40,198 nt of DNA from Marinilabiliales bacterium. Lineage in GTDB: Bacteria; Bacteroidota; Bacteroidia; Bacteroidales; DTU049. This document shows positions 1 through 9,181 of this stretch, one piece after another (position 1 is the first letter of the stretch; each line of letters opens with the position of its first letter). The notes under the pieces were generated by a model, which was not told where the DNA came from, did no database searches, and worked only from the letters and a program-made list of their open reading frames with translations. The position numbers and the translations under genes were made by a program. The stretch lies in assembly GCA_002869435.1 (NCBI GenBank), contig PKSX01000067.1, positions 1 through 40,198 of the forward strand. Reading direction: 5' to 3'.

Positions 1-563
1 TCAAAGAGTTGAACTTATTCATGATAACAAATAATGGAAACGCTGCATCAGCAGTGCATGTAATGAGTGAAACTTTGCTGGGAAGTTTGGGTGCCATTCT
101 GGCTATTCTTGGTGTGGTTGCCGCGCCTATTACTTCAGGAGATACAGCGTTTAGAAGCGCCAGACTCATTGTGGCCGATTTTATTAAAATAAATCAAAAG
201 CCAATTGTAAATCGATTGCTAATCGCTATACCATTATTTATTTTAGGTTTTGTGATAACTCAAATTGATTTTGGTATTATTTGGAGGTATATGGCGTGGA
301 GTAACCAGATGCTTGCATTAATTACACTGTGGACAATTACGGTCTTTCTGCTTAGAAACAAAAAATTGTGGATTATTAGTTTTATTCCGGCTGTATTTAT
401 GAGTATGGTGATCTTTTCCTATATTCTTTTTGCACCTGAAGGATTGCAACTTTCTTACAGTATTTCAATCTTCGGAGGAACAGTTGCAACAATTATAATT
501 GTTGCTATTTTCTTCTATTATCAACGAATTGTGAAGAAGAAAGAACATTATGAAGAAATCTGA
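1..563 (+). CDS. cstA: carbon starvation protein CstA, C-terminal part (5' partial)
   Basis: The reading frame is already open at the left edge, so the gene starts outside the window. About 187 residues remain, including a stretch beginning ITSGDTAFRSARLI that is typical of CstA, the inner-membrane peptide or pyruvate transporter of the CstA family. At least four hydrophobic segments follow (for example around IPLFILGFVITQIDFGII and IIIVAIFFYYQ), and the protein ends in a short charged tail (KKKEHYEEI). The stop overlaps the bioB start by 14 bases, so the two genes are probably co-transcribed. A link between a peptide or pyruvate carrier and biotin synthesis is not obvious, and the overlap may only reflect compact packing. 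The TTG near position 9 is an internal codon, not a start. Confidence 0.9.
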   Translation, partial: KELNLFMITNNGNAASAVHVMSETLLGSLGAILAILGVVAAPITSGDTAFRSARLIVADFIKINQKPIVNRLLIAIPLFILGFVITQIDFGIIWRYMAWSNQMLALITLWTITVFLLRNKKLWIISFIPAVFMSMVIFSYILFAPEGLQLSYSISIFGGTVATIIIVAIFFYYQRIVKKKEHYEEI

Positions 564-1494
564 CTTTATTGAAAGATCTGTTATAAAAGAGGTGTATGAA
601 AAACCCCTTTTCAGTCTTATAAGAGAAGCCACAATCGTGCATAAATCTTCCTTTCCTGAAAAGGAGCTTTTTGTTAATACATTAATATCATATAAAACCG
701 GAGGATGTGGAGAAGATTGTGCATATTGCGCTCAGAGTAGCAGAAACCGTAAAAATCCCATGAAGGCAGTTTATCTTTCAGCCGATGACATTATTGAAGA
801 AGCCGGGGAAGCAAAAAAGAGCGGAGCGGGTAGAGTTTGTATAAGCGCTTCCTGGCGCAGGGTGCCTGATAATGAAGAATTTGAGATGATTCTGGCGGCA
901 GGTGAAAGAATAAGGGAGATGGGATTGGAAGTGTGTGCAACCCTGGGCACCATCAGTGATTTACAACTGAAAAGAATTCAGGATGCCGGATTTTCTGCAT
1001 ATAATCATAATCTCGATACCAGCGAGAAGTACTATCATGAAATTATTTCAACCAGAACTTACGCAGAACGATTGGATACTATACTCAGGGTTCAGAACTC
1101 AGGTATGAACTGCTGCAGTGGGGGCATTATTGGAATGGGTGAAAGCCATGATGATCGTATAGATATGCTTCATGCCCTTGCAGACAGAGAGATACCTTTA
1201 TTTACTGTGCCTCTGAATGTTCTGGTTCCTATACCCGGTACTCCGCTTGAAAATGTTGAACCTATTGGTTTTTGGGACCTGCTAAGAGTCATTGCTACTG
1301 CAAGAATCATTATGCCGGAGAGCCGTATTTGTCTTGCTGCTGGCAGAACAGACATGACTGAGGAACAACAGACACTATGTTTTATGGTTGGTGTAAATGC
1401 TGTTTTTGCCGGAGATAAGTTGCTTACGACTGAAAATACTGATCTTACCAAGGATAAAAAACTATTTGAGAAACTCGATCTAAAAACCTCATGA
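550..1494 (+). CDS. bioB: biotin synthase
   Basis: A radical SAM enzyme of 314 residues that inserts sulfur into dethiobiotin in the last step of biotin synthesis. The radical SAM cluster motif CxxxCxxC is visible as C53, C57 and C60 (CGEDCAYCAQ). Later conserved stretches are YNHNLDTS around residue 155 and CCSGGIIGMGE around 188, the latter carrying cysteines expected to bind the auxiliary [2Fe-2S] cluster. The length is normal for the family. The gene starts 14 bases inside the end of cstA and its stop overlaps the next start in an ATGA, so translation is probably coupled to bioF. No bioA, bioC or bioD is present in this window. Confidence 0.97.
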   Translation: MKKSDFIERSVIKEVYEKPLFSLIREATIVHKSSFPEKELFVNTLISYKTGGCGEDCAYCAQSSRNRKNPMKAVYLSADDIIEEAGEAKKSGAGRVCISASWRRVPDNEEFEMILAAGERIREMGLEVCATLGTISDLQLKRIQDAGFSAYNHNLDTSEKYYHEIISTRTYAERLDTILRVQNSGMNCCSGGIIGMGESHDDRIDMLHALADREIPLFTVPLNVLVPIPGTPLENVEPIGFWDLLRVIATARIIMPESRICLAAGRTDMTEEQQTLCFMVGVNAVFAGDKLLTTENTDLTKDKKLFEKLDLKTS

Positions 1495-2624
1495 AAACGC
1501 CGGAGAAAATAAAACATCTCATGAATCAGCGCAGAGAAAACATGCGCGTGAGGACACTTCTAACTCCTGTGTCAGACCTGATTGATTTCTGGTCTAATGA
1601 TTATCTTGGTCTCGCAGGTAATAAAGAATTACAGCATTCATTTCTAAAACATTTAGAAAACCGGGATGACCAATTCCTTTTTGGAAGTGCGGGATCCAGG
1701 CTGGTGAGCGGCAATCATCCAGTTTTTGATGAAGCGGAAGCTGATTTGGCACTACATTTCAATGCAGAAGCTGCTTTATTATTTCCATCCGGGTATATGG
1801 CAAATCTGGCATTTTGCTCGTCTGTTCCTCAGAAAAATGATTTGGTGCTGTATGATGGTGAAATACACGCTAGTATTAAAGCATCGCTCAGGCAAAGCCA
1901 TGCTGATATCAGATCATTCAAACATAATGACTTAAATGATCTGGAGAAGAAACTGAAGGGGAGACAATCAGAAGTATATGTAATGGTTGAAAGCATATAT
2001 TCAATAAGTGGAGATATGGCACCGCTGGGTGAACTTTCAGATTTTTGCCGATCTCATTCGTGTAGGCTTATTGTTGACGAGGCTCATTCTACAGGTATCT
2101 ATGGACCTGCCGGCAGGGGTCTCTGTGTTGAGTGTGGAATAGAAGATAGTGTTTTTGCGAGAGTTTACACTTTTGGAAAAGCTGTTGGAACTGCAGGTGC
2201 AATACTTACGTGCTCGAATGAAATAAGAGAGTACCTTATTAATTTTGCAATTCCTTTTGTATATTCTACTGCAATGCCTCCGGTGCAGGTTCATAGCATA
2301 ATGTATAACCTGAACTTCATTAAAAAAAATGAGGATTTAGTTGAGTCATTAAAAAAGAATCTTGCTTTTTTTAAGCAAAGTGCAGAAAGAAATGGATGTA
2401 ATGAGCTGTTTTCAAACTTCCATCACATTCTGAATATGCAAACAGGTTCAGATAAACAAGCTGTAAAACTGGCTAAAGCTTTAAGAAATCATGGTTTTAT
2501 GGTGAAAGCTATGTTGCCTCCTACTGTGCCTGAAACAGAGTCTTCACTCAGAATTATTCTTCATTCTTTTAATTCTATGGCAGAAATAGAGAATTTTTTT
2601 CTACATGTCAAGAAACTTTTTTAA
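1491..2624 (+). CDS. bioF: 8-amino-7-oxononanoate synthase (BioF-like)
   Basis: A class II PLP-dependent alpha-oxoamine synthase of 377 residues. In biotin synthesis this enzyme condenses pimeloyl-ACP (or -CoA) with alanine. Landmarks are FWSNDYLGL (residues 33-41), GSAGSRLVSG (65-74), the VDEAHSTG cofactor-contact motif (195-202) and the probable PLP lysine K230 in TFGKAVG. The start overlaps the bioB stop by four bases (ATGA), which makes bioF much more likely than the related glycine C-acetyltransferase (Kbl), although sequence alone does not fully separate them. A 32-base gap with no clear promoter separates it from the next lipoprotein gene. Confidence 0.92.
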   Translation: MKTPEKIKHLMNQRRENMRVRTLLTPVSDLIDFWSNDYLGLAGNKELQHSFLKHLENRDDQFLFGSAGSRLVSGNHPVFDEAEADLALHFNAEAALLFPSGYMANLAFCSSVPQKNDLVLYDGEIHASIKASLRQSHADIRSFKHNDLNDLEKKLKGRQSEVYVMVESIYSISGDMAPLGELSDFCRSHSCRLIVDEAHSTGIYGPAGRGLCVECGIEDSVFARVYTFGKAVGTAGAILTCSNEIREYLINFAIPFVYSTAMPPVQVHSIMYNLNFIKKNEDLVESLKKNLAFFKQSAERNGCNELFSNFHHILNMQTGSDKQAVKLAKALRNHGFMVKAMLPPTVPETESSLRIILHSFNSMAEIENFFLHVKKLF

Positions 2625-2656
2625 TTTTACTGTCGTTAAACCGAAAAAACGGGGAC

Positions 2657-3019
2657 ATGAAAAAATTATTTCTACTCATTATTGTTCTACCTTTAATAAT
2701 GTCTTCCTGTGAAAAAAACACGGGAATAGTTATTTTCAAAAAGAAAATAACATATAAAGTATCCGGAACTACATCAGAAATTCTGGTAACATATACAGAT
2801 GAAAGAGGTGATACAAAAATGACAGGCCTTTCCACTGAATCAATACCGTGGCAAAAGGAATTCTCTGTACGTCCCGATACATACCTTTATTTGCAGGCTA
2901 AAAACACAACGAGCACAGGCGATGTTAAAGTAGAAATCTTCCTTCGTGATAATGTGCTGTTTTCTGATTATAATGATCTTCCTTTTGGAACTGCAACTAC
3001 AAGTGGCTTTGTGAATTAA
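2657..3019 (+). CDS. small lipoprotein with MmpS-like fold
   Basis: A 120-residue protein with a lipoprotein signal peptide: a hydrophobic stretch at residues 4-15, then the lipobox-like IMSSC with C18 as the probable lipidated cysteine. The mature part reads as a short all-beta domain: YKVSGTTSEILVTYTDERGD, then PWQKEFSV, then YLYLQAKN. This order resembles the MmpS or transport-accessory fold known from actinobacteria (an xVTYTDxxG strand, PWxKxxxV, LxAQ). The resemblance is my reading, not a confirmed family assignment. It lies 32 bases after bioF and converges on the histidine kinase gene, the two stop codons sharing the TTAA at 3016-3019. Its role is unknown. Confidence 0.8.
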   Translation: MKKLFLLIIVLPLIMSSCEKNTGIVIFKKKITYKVSGTTSEILVTYTDERGDTKMTGLSTESIPWQKEFSVRPDTYLYLQAKNTTSTGDVKVEIFLRDNVLFSDYNDLPFGTATTSGFVN

Positions 3020-5793
3020 ACCTTTCTGCCGGTAAACTCTATCTGAACCTTTGTTCCCTGGTTCCCGGATTCAATATTAAACGTTCCATCCAATTGGTTT
3101 TCTGCAAGCATTTTAATGAGTTGAATACCACTGTTTTGATCCTCTTTCTCAAGTATGGTTGAGTCAAAACCTGAACCATTATCGGAATAAATAAGTTTGA
3201 TGTGTTTTCCGATGGAGGACATGCTGATACGAATTTCCATTTTTTCCATGTCTTCAGAAAATGCGTGGTATAAACTATTATGAATAAGTTCACTAACAAT
3301 TAATCCTATTGGAATAGCCGTGTCAATATCTGCATTAATGTCACCTATATCCAGTTTACTCGTCACATCTTTTCCTTTATCCGTATTTTCGAGGGCATTA
3401 ATCAGAAGGGTCTCAAAGTAGCTTTTAAATGGAATTTCTTTATAGTTATTGGAGAAATAGAAATCTTCGTGAACCGCAGAAATAGCCAGTATTTTTTGAG
3501 AAATATCGTTTAGGATATGATTTATTTGGTCGTTACCTCTTTTTTTCTGATGCATCTTCATAAGGCTTATAATCATCTGCAAGTTATTTTTAACCCTGTG
3601 ATGCATTTCTTTATTTAGAGCTTCTTTTTCCAGTAGTGAGGTTTGAATGAATTCTTCATGTTTTTTGCGCTCTGTAATATCACGAGCAATACCGAAGACT
3701 TCTATGGGCTTATTGTCTTTATATCGTAAAAAACTATTTACTTCGAGTATCATTTTTTGCCCACCACGTGTAAAAGCTTCAATTTCGTAAGATGTATGAT
3801 CACTGCTTCCTCGAAGCTTCTTCTGTATGTTTTCGGCAGCTCTTTTGGCACTGTCTAAAGAAATAAACTGGCGCATATTATGGTTCTGGAGCTCATCGTA
3901 TTTATAACCCAGCCATTTTTCACCAATAGGATTTACCGAAGTAAAATTCCCATCGAAATCCATGGTGTAAATAAGGTCATTGGTTTTTTCATAAATATCT
4001 TTAAGCCTTTCACGAGTTTCCTGAAGCTTTATATCAATGGCTTTAATTTCAGTGATGTCTTCTGCCATCAGAATAACAAAAGATGTTTCATCTTCAACTA
4101 TAATAGGATTTATGAATATTTTTGCATAGGCTTCTTTACCCCAAAAGCTATTGTATTTAGTCTCAAAAACTGTATTATCACCAGTATTAAGGCACGATCT
4201 GATTTCATCGGCTATCCCACTTTCTTTTAAGTTTTGAAGCTCGAAAATATTGATTTTGCGGGTTTCATCTTTAGAAGGAGATCCCAGTATGGCAAGTAAA
4301 CGTTGATTGATATCAATGATTTTGCCGTGAGTATCGCAAATCAATATTCCCAGAGGAGAATGATCGAAGAGTGAGCGAAGTTTACTTTCTGATTCAACAA
4401 TTTGCTGGTGAATTTTATATTGTTCACTAAAATCTGTTAATGAACCGACAATTCTTTCATTTTCTGTTCCCGGATCAACAAGTGAAGCATTGGTAATACA
4501 ATGAACCACTTTTCCTTCCATGTTACGAAAATCTATTCGGTAGTTCTCCACCTTACCATGCTTGCTCAATTCAGCAAGATAATCCTTGCGGTCTTCAGGA
4601 TCTTTGTAAAACTGAAGGATATTTTTTCCAATAAAAAACTCACGTGGTTTACTCAGGTATTTTTCTATGGAAGGGCTCATTTCCAGTATTTTACCCTCAA
4701 AGTTAATTTCAAAATATACATCTTGAATATAGTGGAAAATACGCTGGTATTTCTCTTCCTGCAATTGCATTGATTTCAGCAGACGAAAATCTTCAGCTTT
4801 GCTGATCATAAAAAGTAGGTAATACTCCACCTCATTTTTGTGAGTTATTACCGGTGTAATATTTCCTCCCGTGAAGCCAGATATCTGATCTTCAAATAAT
4901 GAAGAGAAGTTTTCCGGGTCAATATTTATGGCATATCCTTTTTTAATATCGTCAATATTGCTTTGACTTAATCCAATTTCATTGTAAAATACTTTATGAT
5001 GCAAATTAAGTGCATGAGCAGGAAAAACAGAAAAAAGCCTGGTAAAAGTCTCATTTCCCTTTAACAGATTTCCATTCTTAGAGAAAATCCCAAATGCATA
5101 ATGGGAAATATCCAAAATTCTGGTCATGTGATTGTAAAGGGTAATGGTTTGTTCACTCTCTGCTTTCTGTACAATAATTGTATTTAGCAGGTTTAATAGT
5201 GTTTCGAATAGCTGAAATATGGAAGGCTTAATCTCCACTTTACTGATGATTCCAAATGTTGCCAGAAGATGTTCGCCATTAGAGAATCCGTATCCGTAAA
5301 AATGCGATACCCCTAATTTTTCTTCCCATTCAATCGCAGTATCCTGTGAAATATTATCCATCATTATAGTACGCATTGACGGAAGTTTATATAGTGTATT
5401 ACTCAGAACTGCACTTTTTTGTGCGGGAGAGATGGGTATTCTGTCTGGGATATTTTCCTCCTGGAAGATTTCAAGGAGTGTTTTTTCTATTTTTTTACTG
5501 CCAACAAAAGATTTTCTTTCCAGAGTTTCATCCTCCATACAGGTAGAGAAAAAAAGCAGTGATTCATCAATACTCAGAAACTCACTCATTTTCGATACAG
5601 CAAAAGACATAATGTCTTCCAGACTCTTGGATTTAGTCAATTCTCTTGAGAATTCAACTAAGGTTTTAGTATGGGAATGAGCTTTTACCTCTTCCTCAAG
5701 GAAATCTACTTTTTCGTTAATCAATTGGATCTTGTCTTCACATAACTCAGAACCATTTAATAGATTGCGAATTTCTTCCAGCAAGTCTTTCAT
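3016..5793 (-). CDS. cytoplasmic multi-PAS sensor histidine kinase (HisKA_2 type)
   Basis: The preferred start at 5793 (MKDLLEEIRN) gives 925 residues; an upstream in-frame ATG at 5910 would run through the divergent gene and its promoter. An N-terminal coiled coil and GAF-like region is followed by about four PAS domains (one around MQLQEEKYQRIFHYIQDVYFEI, one around SLFDHSPLGILICD, one around IYEKTNDLIYTMDFDG). Then comes a HisKA_2 dimerisation helix with the phospho-acceptor in EMHHRVKNNLQM, and a HATPase domain with N-box SELIHNSLYHAF and G-box DNGSGFD. I see no membrane segment, so it should sense a cytoplasmic signal. No response regulator is adjacent, so it is an orphan kinase in this window. 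A minus-strand TATCTTTG box at 5842-5849 could drive it. Confidence 0.9.
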   Translation of the reverse strand: MKDLLEEIRNLLNGSELCEDKIQLINEKVDFLEEEVKAHSHTKTLVEFSRELTKSKSLEDIMSFAVSKMSEFLSIDESLLFFSTCMEDETLERKSFVGSKKIEKTLLEIFQEENIPDRIPISPAQKSAVLSNTLYKLPSMRTIMMDNISQDTAIEWEEKLGVSHFYGYGFSNGEHLLATFGIISKVEIKPSIFQLFETLLNLLNTIIVQKAESEQTITLYNHMTRILDISHYAFGIFSKNGNLLKGNETFTRLFSVFPAHALNLHHKVFYNEIGLSQSNIDDIKKGYAINIDPENFSSLFEDQISGFTGGNITPVITHKNEVEYYLLFMISKAEDFRLLKSMQLQEEKYQRIFHYIQDVYFEINFEGKILEMSPSIEKYLSKPREFFIGKNILQFYKDPEDRKDYLAELSKHGKVENYRIDFRNMEGKVVHCITNASLVDPGTENERIVGSLTDFSEQYKIHQQIVESESKLRSLFDHSPLGILICDTHGKIIDINQRLLAILGSPSKDETRKINIFELQNLKESGIADEIRSCLNTGDNTVFETKYNSFWGKEAYAKIFINPIIVEDETSFVILMAEDITEIKAIDIKLQETRERLKDIYEKTNDLIYTMDFDGNFTSVNPIGEKWLGYKYDELQNHNMRQFISLDSAKRAAENIQKKLRGSSDHTSYEIEAFTRGGQKMILEVNSFLRYKDNKPIEVFGIARDITERKKHEEFIQTSLLEKEALNKEMHHRVKNNLQMIISLMKMHQKKRGNDQINHILNDISQKILAISAVHEDFYFSNNYKEIPFKSYFETLLINALENTDKGKDVTSKLDIGDINADIDTAIPIGLIVSELIHNSLYHAFSEDMEKMEIRISMSSIGKHIKLIYSDNGSGFDSTILEKEDQNSGIQLIKMLAENQLDGTFNIESGNQGTKVQIEFTGRKV

Positions 5794-5808
5794 TGTAACA
5801 GGAATTTG

Positions 5809-5816
5809 TATATTTG
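5809..5816 (+). promoter_or_regulatory. Bacteroidota -7 box (TATATTTG)
   Basis: This matches TAnnTTTG about 40 bases before the amidohydrolase ATG at 5856. The -33 TTTG is not clear. With the minus-strand box at 5842-5849 it forms a divergent promoter pair in the 62-base gap. Confidence 0.45.
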
Positions 5817-5841
5817 ATAAATAATCCCGATTCTCAATCTT

Positions 5842-5849
5842 CAAAGATA
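5842..5849 (-). promoter_or_regulatory. Bacteroidota -7 box (TATCTTTG) for the histidine kinase
   Basis: On the minus strand this reads TATCTTTG, 48 bases upstream of the kinase start at 5793. It supports choosing that start over the in-frame ATG at 5910, which lies upstream of the box. Confidence 0.5.
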
Positions 5850-5855
5850 AACAAA

Positions 5856-7130
5856 ATGCCGCTTGTTTTAAAAAACGCTCACTTTTTTGACTACAGAGAT
5901 CAAACGTCAAACCACACTAACATACTTATTGAGGAAGGAAGTAAAGGAAAGCTAAGGTTCAGTACCGATGTCAATAAACTCATTGAGGATCTGGGTGATG
6001 TACGGATAATAGACTGTTATGGCAAAATTGTAATGCGTTCTTTTGTTAATGCTCATCAACATAGTTACCTTAGTCTTACAAGAACTCATAAGCTAAGTAG
6101 CGAGGTTGATTTTCAGATGCGATTAAAAACAGGAGCCTGGAAGATTGATAAACTAATTGATGCTGAAATTCTGGAAGCTGCAGCACTTTATTCTGCTATT
6201 GATGCATTGAAAAATGGTACTACATGTGTTGTTGAACATCATAGTAGTCAAACCTTTATTGAAGGATCCCTTGAGGTATTGCAGAAATCGTTTTATCGTG
6301 CGGGTTTACAGTTTTTGCCTTGTTTTGAAATTAGCGACAGGCACAGTTATTCTGCTGCTGCAGATGCATTGTCGTACACCGATACATATCTGAGGTCAAA
6401 CCCGGGGTTGGTTGGGTTGCATGCCAGTTTCACAGTTGGGAATTCAACATTGAAAAATGCTGTTGAACTCGCGGCAAAGCATAAGACCGGAATTCATATA
6501 CATGCTGCTGAATCAATCGCTGATCAAGATCACTGCCTGAATGAATATGATAAAACTGTTATTGAAAGATTGCACGAAGCTGGTGTTTTAGATAATAAGA
6601 GAACTATATTAGCTCATGCCATTCATCTCAGCGATGAGGAGGCACGTCTTATTAATGAAAGTGGAGTGTATGTGGTTCAAAATATGGAAAGCAATCTCCG
6701 CAGTAATGTAGGATTCTTTAATTCGGAGGGTCTTGGTGAGAATATTATGCTGGGAACAGACGGATTGCACAACAATATGCTCAGAAGTGCAAAAATGGCA
6801 TATCTTGCCGGGCAGGGCTTCGATGATATTGACCCTGCAATAGCCATTAAACGTCTTCGGGTTGGGAACGAATATTTCTATAAGAATAAGCTCTGCAGCG
6901 ATTGTGAGAATAACTTAATCATTTTTGATTACCCGTATACTGAAGAAATCAATACTGAGAATCTGCCCATGCATATGATATTTGGTATCGAAAGTAAACA
7001 TATTTCTCATGTGATTTCTCAGGGTAAGATTGTGGTGGAAAATGGAAGACTCACCATGATAAATGAAGAAGATAGTTTGTATTTTATTCGGGAAATGACC
7101 CGGAAACTCATTAAATTGTTTGGAAAATGA
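5856..7130 (+). CDS. SsnA-like amidohydrolase (chlorohydrolase/cytosine deaminase family)
   Basis: A 424-residue metal-dependent hydrolase. The ATG at 5856 (MPLVLKNAHFFDY) is preferred over one at 5814, which lies within the proposed -7 box. Metal ligands typical of the superfamily are visible: H67 and H69 in NAHQH, H216 in HIHAAES, H257 in LAHAIH, and D302 in LGTDGLHNN. The stretch GLHASFT around residue 187 recalls SsnA, a putative aminohydrolase often linked to selenium or purine metabolism. The usual MPGLVNAHTH reads MRSFVNAHQH here, an unusual substitution before the first metal pair. Its ATGA overlap with the next gene implies translational coupling to a secreted peptidase. The substrate cannot be told from the sequence. 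Confidence 0.82.
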   Translation: MPLVLKNAHFFDYRDQTSNHTNILIEEGSKGKLRFSTDVNKLIEDLGDVRIIDCYGKIVMRSFVNAHQHSYLSLTRTHKLSSEVDFQMRLKTGAWKIDKLIDAEILEAAALYSAIDALKNGTTCVVEHHSSQTFIEGSLEVLQKSFYRAGLQFLPCFEISDRHSYSAAADALSYTDTYLRSNPGLVGLHASFTVGNSTLKNAVELAAKHKTGIHIHAAESIADQDHCLNEYDKTVIERLHEAGVLDNKRTILAHAIHLSDEEARLINESGVYVVQNMESNLRSNVGFFNSEGLGENIMLGTDGLHNNMLRSAKMAYLAGQGFDDIDPAIAIKRLRVGNEYFYKNKLCSDCENNLIIFDYPYTEEINTENLPMHMIFGIESKHISHVISQGKIVVENGRLTMINEEDSLYFIREMTRKLIKLFGK

Positions 7131-9181
7131 AAAGACTGATTGTATTGATTACTTTTCTGGGTTCAGTTATGGTTATGAACGGTCAGGAAGTGCAACGCCA
7201 TATAGCAGAAAAACTGGCGGTTAATTTTATGGATGCTCGCTCAGAAAAAGACCTGGTATTTCAGGAATCTATGGCCGTGATTGACCCTGTGAATAGTGAG
7301 GCTTTATACTATATGATTAACTTTTACCCCGAGGGATATGTTATTGTTTCAGGAGATTACAGAATGATGCCTGTGCTTGCTTATTCCTTTAACTCTACTA
7401 TTGACTTTAATAAGGAGAATCCGGCATTTTTATGGTGGATGTTACGATATGAAGAGGAAATTCAATATGTAAGAAAAAACAAATTGCTGGCCCAACATGA
7501 TATTCTTGAAAAATGGATTGACTTTTTGGACGGTAATATTCCTCAGCCTAAAGTACAACTTGAGCCATTGCTTACAACAACTTGGGATCAGGGAACCTAT
7601 TATAACGAGCAATGTCCGGAAGATGAAAACGGTCCGGATGATAAATGCCTAACAGGATGTGTTGCAACTGCAATTGGACAACTTATGAATTATTTTAGGT
7701 GGCCTAAGACTGGAACAGGCTTTTATACCAGTGAGGATACAGTATACGGTACGCTTTCTGTTGATTACTCTGCGGCCAACTATAAGTTTAATGAAATGGC
7801 AGTGGACCTTCGCCGGTCAAATCCCGAAACAGCAGAACTGATTTATAATATTGGTGTTTCTGTTGATATGCATTATGGACCTAATGGTTCCGGGATGAAT
7901 AACCATAAAGCTGCACATACCATGAAAACGTTTTTCAGGTATGTTGATTCAACCCAATACATTTTTCGCGATTCCGTAAGCCTGGATTGGGATAGTGTTA
8001 TGATTGCACATCTCGATCAGAAGTTGCCAATGTACTATGCAGGTTGGGCCGATACTATGTTTGTTTCTGGCCATGCTTTTGTTTGCGACGGGTATCAGGA
8101 CAGCACATATTTCCATTTTAACTGGGGTTGGGGAGGAAGCTACGATGGTTTTTTCTATGTCGACAATCTTAGCCCGGGTGGAGCCAATTTTACTTTAATG
8201 CATGAACTTGTCATTAATATGTACCCTGAGGGGACGTATCCATATTATTGCAACGGAACCGATACATTGCGTTCACTAGACGGCACAATTGACGACGGCA
8301 GCGGACCTTTGTTCGATTATCAGGATAATACTTCCTGCAGCTGGCTAATTGCACCTGATGATAGTATTTCCGGAATTAAGATGAATTTCTTACGATTAAA
8401 TACTGAAACCGGAAATGATATCATTACTATTTATGATGGTCCAGACAGTGGCTCGCCGGTGCTTGGAACATATAGTGGAGCAACATTGCCATCTGAGATT
8501 ATATCTACCGGTGGAGAAGTGTTTATTACATTTATAAGCGATGGTGCTTCTACCAATGGGGGTTTTCTTATGACATATGAAGCAGAAAAATATTCTTATT
8601 GCAATGCTTTGACCAGTATGACCTCTGAAAGTGACACTATTGAGGATGGAAGCGGAACATATGATTATCAAGGTAATGTTTTTTGCAGGTGGATCATTGA
8701 GCCTGCATCCGGCGATCCTCTGTTGCTGGGTTTTATCAATTTTGATATGGATTCTACAGACTTTGTAAGGGTCTTCGATCATACCAATTCTCAGCTTTTG
8801 GGTGAGTTCCGTGGAAATAGTCTGCCTCCAGATTTATACTCAGGAAATGGTACAATGACTGTATATTTCAAAACCAATGCCACTGCACATGCTGATGGGT
8901 TTAAGCTTTGGTACCGAACTTCTCCTGCATCTGTAGAAGAGAATGAAATTGCCAGTTGGCAATTGTATCCAAATCCGGCAGAAGACTTTTTCAATGTCTC
9001 GGGAATAGTTGGCAAAGTCCAGATCAGAGTTTACGATCTAAGTGGGAAATTATTGTACGATCTATGTGAGAATTCAGATAATAATATGATTACAGTTAAT
9101 ACATCGGCTTGGAAGAAGGGGCTGTATATGATAGAGGTTGAAAGTGAAAATGGTTTAGCTATATTTAAACTTGTAAAATAA
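7127..9181 (+). CDS. secreted C10 (streptopain-like) peptidase with two CUB domains and T9SS type A tail
   Basis: A 684-residue secreted protein. A signal peptide (residues 1-20) and a Spi-like inhibitory propeptide (about 20-140) precede the catalytic domain, with nucleophile C178 in GCVATAIGQLMNY and the partner H316 in SGHAFVCDGY, followed by NWGWGG. Two CUB-like domains follow (about 375-490 and 495-605), each beginning with a cysteine and an SxDGTIDDGSG or EDGSGTYDYQ motif. The protein ends in a type A T9SS sorting domain with YPNPAEDFF and a terminal KLVK. It should therefore be made as an inactive precursor, exported by Sec and T9SS, and act at the cell surface or outside. It overlaps the amidohydrolase (ATGA) and the GroES-like gene (one base). 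Confidence 0.93.
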   Translation: MKRLIVLITFLGSVMVMNGQEVQRHIAEKLAVNFMDARSEKDLVFQESMAVIDPVNSEALYYMINFYPEGYVIVSGDYRMMPVLAYSFNSTIDFNKENPAFLWWMLRYEEEIQYVRKNKLLAQHDILEKWIDFLDGNIPQPKVQLEPLLTTTWDQGTYYNEQCPEDENGPDDKCLTGCVATAIGQLMNYFRWPKTGTGFYTSEDTVYGTLSVDYSAANYKFNEMAVDLRRSNPETAELIYNIGVSVDMHYGPNGSGMNNHKAAHTMKTFFRYVDSTQYIFRDSVSLDWDSVMIAHLDQKLPMYYAGWADTMFVSGHAFVCDGYQDSTYFHFNWGWGGSYDGFFYVDNLSPGGANFTLMHELVINMYPEGTYPYYCNGTDTLRSLDGTIDDGSGPLFDYQDNTSCSWLIAPDDSISGIKMNFLRLNTETGNDIITIYDGPDSGSPVLGTYSGATLPSEIISTGGEVFITFISDGASTNGGFLMTYEAEKYSYCNALTSMTSESDTIEDGSGTYDYQGNVFCRWIIEPASGDPLLLGFINFDMDSTDFVRVFDHTNSQLLGEFRGNSLPPDLYSGNGTMTVYFKTNATAHADGFKLWYRTSPASVEENEIASWQLYPNPAEDFFNVSGIVGKVQIRVYDLSGKLLYDLCENSDNNMITVNTSAWKKGLYMIEVESENGLAIFKLVK

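Noticed and set aside
1170..1517. Open reading frame on the minus strand inside bioB
   Set aside because: It is the antisense shadow of a clear bioB frame, has no family features and no promoter.
8396..8782. 128-residue minus-strand frame inside the C10 peptidase gene
   Set aside because: It overlaps the CUB-domain coding region fully and has low-complexity shadow composition.
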